The notes under the pieces are model-generated. The model worked only from the letters and a program-made list of their open reading frames with translations, was not told the origin of the DNA and did no database searches. The translations under genes were made by a program, and so were the position numbers. This document shows positions 5,636 through 9,053 of a stretch of 9,053 bases of DNA, one piece after another (position 1 is the first letter of the stretch; every line of letters begins with the position of its first letter). Origin of the DNA: Bacteroidota bacterium (lineage in GTDB: Bacteria; Bacteroidota; Bacteroidia; Chitinophagales; UBA2359); the NCBI GenBank assembly GCA_020631675.1, contig JAHDGT010000161.1, forward strand, positions 1 to 9,053, read 5' to 3'.

Positions 5636-6607
5636 ATGAAAAAAGTGAAGTACCATTTCAACAGGGAAAGCTTGCAGTACGAGAAAGTCACTGTAGGCTG
5701 GAAAACCCACCTGTTGCGGGCTTTCATGGTCTGTTGCGCTGCACTCGTGTTCGGAGTCGCTTTCCATGTGATCGCGAGCGAACTCTTTCCTTCGCCAAAA
5801 GACATCGAACGCAATCGTTTAACCGCGATGAGTGCCAGTCAGCTCGATAAACTGAACCGCCAATTGAAAGATTTGGAGGAAGTTAGTTCAGTTTTACAGA
5901 ATCGTGACGATGGCATCTATAGAACCATTTTTGAAGCTGAACCAATACCAGATAATGTGCGCCAAGCAGGTTATGGTGGTACGGATCGTTTCAAGCAGCT
6001 TGAGAATTTACCTAACGGTGATTTATTAAAATCAACCGCTGAAAGAGTAGAAAAACTCAAGAAAAGACTATACATCCAATCCCGATCTTACGATGAGGTG
6101 ATTGATATGTTAAAGGAAAAAGAAGACATGTTGGCTTCTATTCCAGCTATCCAACCTGTTTCTAACAAAAACCTAAAGCGCATGGCTTCTGGATACGGTA
6201 GAAGGATACACCCGATCTACAAAACCAGAAAAATGCACTGGGGCTGTGATTTCTCCGCACCGACCGGTACTGACATTTATGTTACCGGTAAAGGTAAAGT
6301 CGTAGAGGTTAAAAAGTCTAAGCGCGGTTACGGCCACCATGTGATCATTGATCATGGCTACAACTTCAAAACCTTATACGCACACATGGACAAGATTAAG
6401 GTGCGAAAAGGTCAGCGTGTAAATCGTGGAGATGTGATCGGTACTGTTGGTAATACAGGTACTTCTACTGCTCCTCACTTACACTATGAAGTGATAAAGA
6501 ATGGTAAGAAGATCGACCCCATCAATTTCTTCTACAACGACCTTAGTCCTGAAGAATACGAAAAGATGTTAGAGATCTCTTCTCACCACAATCAATCTTT
6601 TGACTAG
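5636..6607 (+). CDS. Membrane-anchored M23 (LytM-type) metallopeptidase
   Basis: The product is probably a peptidoglycan DD-endopeptidase, anchored in the inner membrane with its domain in the periplasm. From the ATG at 5636 it has 323 residues: a short basic N-tail, one membrane helix at about 25-47, coiled-coil-prone stretches at about 56-90 and 130-165, then a LytM domain from about 180. The zinc ligands are intact: H201 and D205 (MHWGCD), H250 (LYAH) and H281/H283 (HLH), with the VGNTGTSTAPHLHYE block. Activity is therefore expected, unlike degenerate EnvC/NlpD-type activators. The longer frame from 5558 adds 26 residues with no family character and would begin inside the promoter, so I chose 5636. 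MKKVKYHFN at the start is typical of Bacteroidota relatives, as I recall them. The gene is divergent from alaS and ends at its own strong terminator. Confidence 0.92.
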   Translation: MKKVKYHFNRESLQYEKVTVGWKTHLLRAFMVCCAALVFGVAFHVIASELFPSPKDIERNRLTAMSASQLDKLNRQLKDLEEVSSVLQNRDDGIYRTIFEAEPIPDNVRQAGYGGTDRFKQLENLPNGDLLKSTAERVEKLKKRLYIQSRSYDEVIDMLKEKEDMLASIPAIQPVSNKNLKRMASGYGRRIHPIYKTRKMHWGCDFSAPTGTDIYVTGKGKVVEVKKSKRGYGHHVIIDHGYNFKTLYAHMDKIKVRKGQRVNRGDVIGTVGNTGTSTAPHLHYEVIKNGKKIDPINFFYNDLSPEEYEKMLEISSHHNQSFD

Positions 6608-6651
6608 GTTTAGATTTAAGTGTAACAAAACCCTATAAACGCTATGTACAT

Positions 6652-6688
6652 ACGGGTGATGCTTTTTAGGAGCATCACCCGTTTTTTT
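6652..6688 (+). terminator. Intrinsic terminator of the M23 peptidase gene
   Basis: A perfect 12-bp stem (ACGGGTGATGCT with AGCATCACCCGT) and a 7-base loop are followed by seven Ts on the plus strand. It begins 44 bp after the stop codon at 6605-6607. Confidence 0.9.
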
Positions 6689-6725
6689 GTCAAAGTACTA
6701 GTCCTTCCTTAGCCACCAAACATGA

Positions 6726-6771
6726 AAAGCCCCGAAATGATTCCATCAGAATAAAATCATTTCGGGGCTTT
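6726..6771 (-). terminator. Intrinsic terminator of the S9 peptidase gene, probably bidirectional
   Basis: A perfect 17-bp stem has arms at 6726-6742 and 6755-6771 and a 12-base loop. On the minus strand the stem ends in four Ts, 17 bp after the S9 stop. On the plus strand it is followed by TATTTTTTT, so it would also catch read-through from the M23 gene. Together with the hairpin at 6652 it insulates two convergent genes. Confidence 0.85.
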
Positions 6772-6788
6772 ATTTTTTTAGGCTTCAA

Positions 6789-8840
6789 TTACAAATATTT
6801 ATCAAACCACCCGCTAATAAAATCAAGTCGAGCGATACGACGATCCGTCCTTCCGTTTCTAGACAAGCCATGTGGCTCATTAGGGAAAATGACCAATTCA
6901 CTAGGAATGCCCTGACTTCTCAATGCGACATACATTTGCTCTCCTTGCTCTAAACAGCAACGGAAATCGTGTTCACTATGAATGACCAGAGTGGGGGTTT
7001 TGAAATTGGCAGCCAATCGTATCGGAGACATGCGCCAAAAATTCTCTAAGTTTTCATAAGGCGGCTGGTTGCCGAACACTTGTTGGAAAACCGTATTGCC
7101 ATCGCTACTGCCCCACATGCTTACTAAGTTACTCACACAGCGTTGGGTAACAGCAGCTTTGAAACGTTGGGTGTTTCCAATGATCCAGTTGGTCATATAG
7201 CCACCATAGCTACCACCCGTCACGCCCATGCGTTCCGTATCAATGTAGTCTTTCTTTTCTATGAGATCCGTAAAACTCATAAGGTCAGCATAATCCGCAG
7301 TCCCCCAATTATTCCAAATTGCTTTAGCATGTTCTTCTCCATAACCTCTGCCTCCTCTAGGGTTACAGAAGAAAACCACATAGCCCTTAGCGGCTAAATA
7401 TTGAAACTCATGCATAAAGCTTTCGCCATATTGCATTAATGGTCCGCCGTGGATCTCTAAAATGGAAGGGTATTTTTTCTTAGGGTCAAAATTAGGCGGC
7501 TTCACGATCCAGCCTTGTAAATCATTCCCATCTTCTCCTTTGAACCAAACTTCTTCAACAACCCCTAAAGTGGTTTTGGCGAATAGCTTTTGATTGTTCT
7601 TGCTCAGTGTTTTAATGGATCCACTGTCGAGTGAGATAAACTTGATCTGCCCGATATCGTCCATTTGACTATGTAGAAAAGCCAGCTTTTGTTGTTTCTT
7701 ATCCACACTTATACTACCCGCACTTCCCTTTTCTGTAAACAGAGCTTCCGATACCCCTGACGCTACATTTATTTTGTGAATGGTATTGGAGCCATGCTTG
7801 CCCGCCATATAGAATAGGTGTTGGGCATCAGGGGTCCAAACAGGAGGGCTGACCTCTGGGGTTCCTCCCATATCATTCAAAGTAATACCAGAACAATCGT
7901 GTTCTAAGTCTTTACTTATGCGGCGCATGCTATGGTCAGACAAATCAAGCACAAAGATGTCGGTATTCATCCACCACTGTCCAGCTTCGCGATTGCTTAA
8001 AAAAGCCAATTGTTTACCATCAGGAGAGAAGGAAAATGAGTGCTTATAAGCTATGGTAGAAGGAACGAAGTGAGATATGCCACTCTCGATCTCATATAAC
8101 CACAATTGATCGAGTCCTTTACTCCGGTCTGGATCTTCCAATCTATTACTGGTGTAAGCGATCCACTTCCCATCAGGAGAGATCTTAGGATTCATGGCAT
8201 CCACTACATCTGTAATGTAGTTTCCGGCGGCAGCAGCATTAAGATTTGTGGTATCTAAAATGGAGAACTTACTATTCGCTAATTTGATGTTCGCGATCTG
8301 CCATTTTTCACCATTTAGCCAACCTGCCCCATCAAATTTATAGGATAGACCTTTGTAATGACGGTATACTGTGCCTAACTTTTTCGCTTTCTCGTCTTTT
8401 GTGGCGGTCAACTGCTGCTCATTCAGCCCTTTAAAAGAGAAGTACAAAGATTTTCCATTCGGTGCCCACTGAATGCCCATCGCATGTCCTTTAAGCTGAC
8501 TGATGCATTGCGCTTCACCTCGACCCAAAGTCATCACGTGAATCTCTGATTGTTTCGGGTCTTTTCTATTTGAGAAAAAGGCGATCTTTTTTCCACTCGG
8601 ACTCCATGTCGCACCGCTATCCATATGATCACCTTGTGTGATCTGATAAGGCGCGTTCCCATTCGTAGGAGCGATCCATAAATTAGAAAACTTCTTCTCC
8701 GTGTTCTTATCTACCCTTGATAATCGATATAAAATCTTAGTCCCATCAGGTGAAAGGCTTACCTCACTGATCAACTGAATATCATAGAGCATTTCAGCAG
8801 TTACGCCGATTTGCTTTGTTTTAGCTTTCTTACTTGCCAT
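6789..8840 (-). CDS. S9-family serine peptidase (acylaminoacyl-peptidase / dipeptidyl-peptidase type)
   Basis: This prolyl-oligopeptidase-superfamily enzyme cleaves short peptides. The 683 residues fall into an N-terminal beta-propeller (about 20-410) with repeated TolB/WD40-like blades (SPDGTKI, SPSGKKIAFFSNR, SPDGKWIAYTSNR, SPDGKQLAFLSNR) and a C-terminal alpha/beta hydrolase domain (about 430-683). The triad is visible: Ser-544 in GGSYGGY, Asp-625 in HSEHDFRCC and His-657 in NEPHGLSR. HGGP near the domain start is the usual oxyanion-hole region. The ending FISGWFDKYL is typical of subfamily S9C. The N-terminus (MASKKAKTKQIG) is basic and lacks a hydrophobic segment, so the enzyme looks cytosolic, unlike the exported DPP-IV relatives. 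Exact specificity (acylaminoacyl, dipeptidyl or oligopeptidase) cannot be set from sequence alone. The gene is convergent with the M23 gene and has a promoter candidate just upstream. Confidence 0.95.
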   Translation of the reverse strand: MASKKAKTKQIGVTAEMLYDIQLISEVSLSPDGTKILYRLSRVDKNTEKKFSNLWIAPTNGNAPYQITQGDHMDSGATWSPSGKKIAFFSNRKDPKQSEIHVMTLGRGEAQCISQLKGHAMGIQWAPNGKSLYFSFKGLNEQQLTATKDEKAKKLGTVYRHYKGLSYKFDGAGWLNGEKWQIANIKLANSKFSILDTTNLNAAAAGNYITDVVDAMNPKISPDGKWIAYTSNRLEDPDRSKGLDQLWLYEIESGISHFVPSTIAYKHSFSFSPDGKQLAFLSNREAGQWWMNTDIFVLDLSDHSMRRISKDLEHDCSGITLNDMGGTPEVSPPVWTPDAQHLFYMAGKHGSNTIHKINVASGVSEALFTEKGSAGSISVDKKQQKLAFLHSQMDDIGQIKFISLDSGSIKTLSKNNQKLFAKTTLGVVEEVWFKGEDGNDLQGWIVKPPNFDPKKKYPSILEIHGGPLMQYGESFMHEFQYLAAKGYVVFFCNPRGGRGYGEEHAKAIWNNWGTADYADLMSFTDLIEKKDYIDTERMGVTGGSYGGYMTNWIIGNTQRFKAAVTQRCVSNLVSMWGSSDGNTVFQQVFGNQPPYENLENFWRMSPIRLAANFKTPTLVIHSEHDFRCCLEQGEQMYVALRSQGIPSELVIFPNEPHGLSRNGRTDRRIARLDFISGWFDKYL

Positions 8841-8864
8841 CTTGTTTCGTCTTGTCTCGTTTGC

Positions 8865-8874
8865 CGCGAAAGTA
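8865..8874 (-). promoter_or_regulatory. Candidate -7 box for the S9 peptidase gene
   Basis: The minus strand reads TACTTTCGCG followed by GC, close to the TAnnTTTGCGGC form often seen at Bacteroidota promoters. The predicted start lies about 7 bases downstream, leaving a leader of roughly 20 nt before the ATG at 8840. No TTG is seen at the proper -33 distance. The same TAnnTTCGCG box occurs at 148-157 and at 5580-5589. Confidence 0.45.
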
Positions 8875-8970
8875 CTTTATTCCAGCATACTTTATCTATG
8901 ATTCTCTTTTCTTAACCTATGGCGCATCCACGCAATAAAGGCAAGCAAAAAATCGGCTTAGAGCACGAGA

Positions 8971-9005
8971 GTCTCGGGTCTCATATCTCATGTCTCAAGT
9001 CTAAA
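8971..9005 (-). repeat. Tandem GAGAC heptamers (array 2)
   Basis: On the plus strand the units are GTCTCGG, GTCTCAT, ATCTCAT, GTCTCAA and a decayed GTCTAAA, which is NNGAGAC on the minus strand. The unit length and invariant core are the same as in array 1 at 2732-2759, in the opposite orientation. The 13-mer GTCTCGGGTCTCA at 8971-8983 is the exact reverse complement of 2733-2745. Confidence 0.75.
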
Positions 9006-9020
9006 AAGGCGTAAGCCTTT
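9005..9020. other. Small hairpin with GUAA tetraloop
   Basis: AAAGGC and GCCTTT form a 6-bp stem closed by GTAA, a GNRA-type tetraloop if transcribed. It sits between heptamer array 2 and the start of repeat copy 2, the same relative place that the large hairpin holds in the left block. It lacks a T-tract beyond the three Ts in its arm. Confidence 0.4.
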
Positions 9021-9026
9021 ACTGCG

Positions 9027-9053
9027 TGGTCGGGCTTTCCACTAAATTCGGCA
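9027..9053 (+). repeat. Start of a second copy of the structured repeat (truncated by window end)
   Basis: The plus strand reads TGGTCGGGCTTTCC and continues to AATTC. On the minus strand of copy 1 the matching bases are GGGTCGGGCTATCC followed by AATTC at the same spacing. Only the first 27 or so bases are visible, so the rest of the element is inferred. Its orientation is opposite to copy 1. Confidence 0.5.

Noticed and set aside
5506..5814. 102-codon minus-strand frame across the alaS/M23 intergenic region
   Set aside because: It overlaps the M23 promoter and the start of the M23 gene on the other strand and has no family character.
6173..6355. 60-codon minus-strand frame inside the M23 gene
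   Set aside because: It is a shadow of the LytM domain region, which has intact zinc ligands on the plus strand.
7143..7397. 84-codon plus-strand frame inside the S9 peptidase gene
   Set aside because: It is antisense to the catalytic domain of a complete S9 peptidase.
8971..9005. CRISPR-like reading of the heptamer arrays
   Set aside because: Units are 7 bases with 2-base variable parts, so there are no spacers of CRISPR length, no long repeat and no cas genes in the window.

Overview
The window looks like chromosomal DNA of a member of the Bacteroidota. The reasons are moderate-to-low GC, lack of strong Shine-Dalgarno sequences, promoter-like boxes of the TAnnTTTG type, an alaS gene divergent from a transmembrane M23 peptidase whose N-terminus (MKKVKYHFN...) is typical of that phylum, and an intergenic repeat (GTCGGGCTATCCG ... 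CTACTATCCC) that I recall from Bacteroidota genomes. I cannot place the genus. No phage, IS, CRISPR, tRNA or rRNA gene is visible.

Layout from left to right: (1) bases 1-51 are the first 17 codons of a minus-strand gene with a signal-peptide-like start. (2) 165-1625, minus: gatB, subunit B of the tRNA-dependent amidotransferase. (3) 1694-2371, minus: an unnamed protein with about seven membrane segments, 68 bp upstream of gatB. (4) 2372-2816: a 445-bp gene-free stretch holding a promoter candidate, a 137-bp GC-rich structured repeat, a perfect 20-bp terminator hairpin and an array of four GAGAC heptamers. (5) 2817-5459, minus: alaS, full-length alanyl-tRNA synthetase. (6) 5636-6607, plus: membrane-anchored LytM/M23 peptidase, divergent from alaS. 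(7) 6608-6788: two back-to-back terminator hairpins between convergent genes. (8) 6789-8840, minus: cytosolic-looking S9 prolyl-oligopeptidase-family serine peptidase. (9) 8841-9053: a promoter candidate, a second GAGAC heptamer array, a small GUAA-loop hairpin and the first bases of a second copy of the structured repeat.

The genes are mostly housekeeping. GatB (amide transfer onto mischarged Glu-tRNA(Gln) and/or Asp-tRNA(Asn)) and AlaRS both serve translation fidelity. The M23 peptidase remodels peptidoglycan and the S9 peptidase degrades peptides. They look like separate transcription units rather than one operon.

The most interesting content is non-coding. The same ordered block (GTCTCNN heptamer array, then hairpin, then the GTCGGGCTnTCC repeat) occurs twice, once on each strand, with a shared 13-mer in the heptamer part. 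Three start-proximal sites also share a -7-like box TAnnTTCGCG. I see no convincing new protein-based system.
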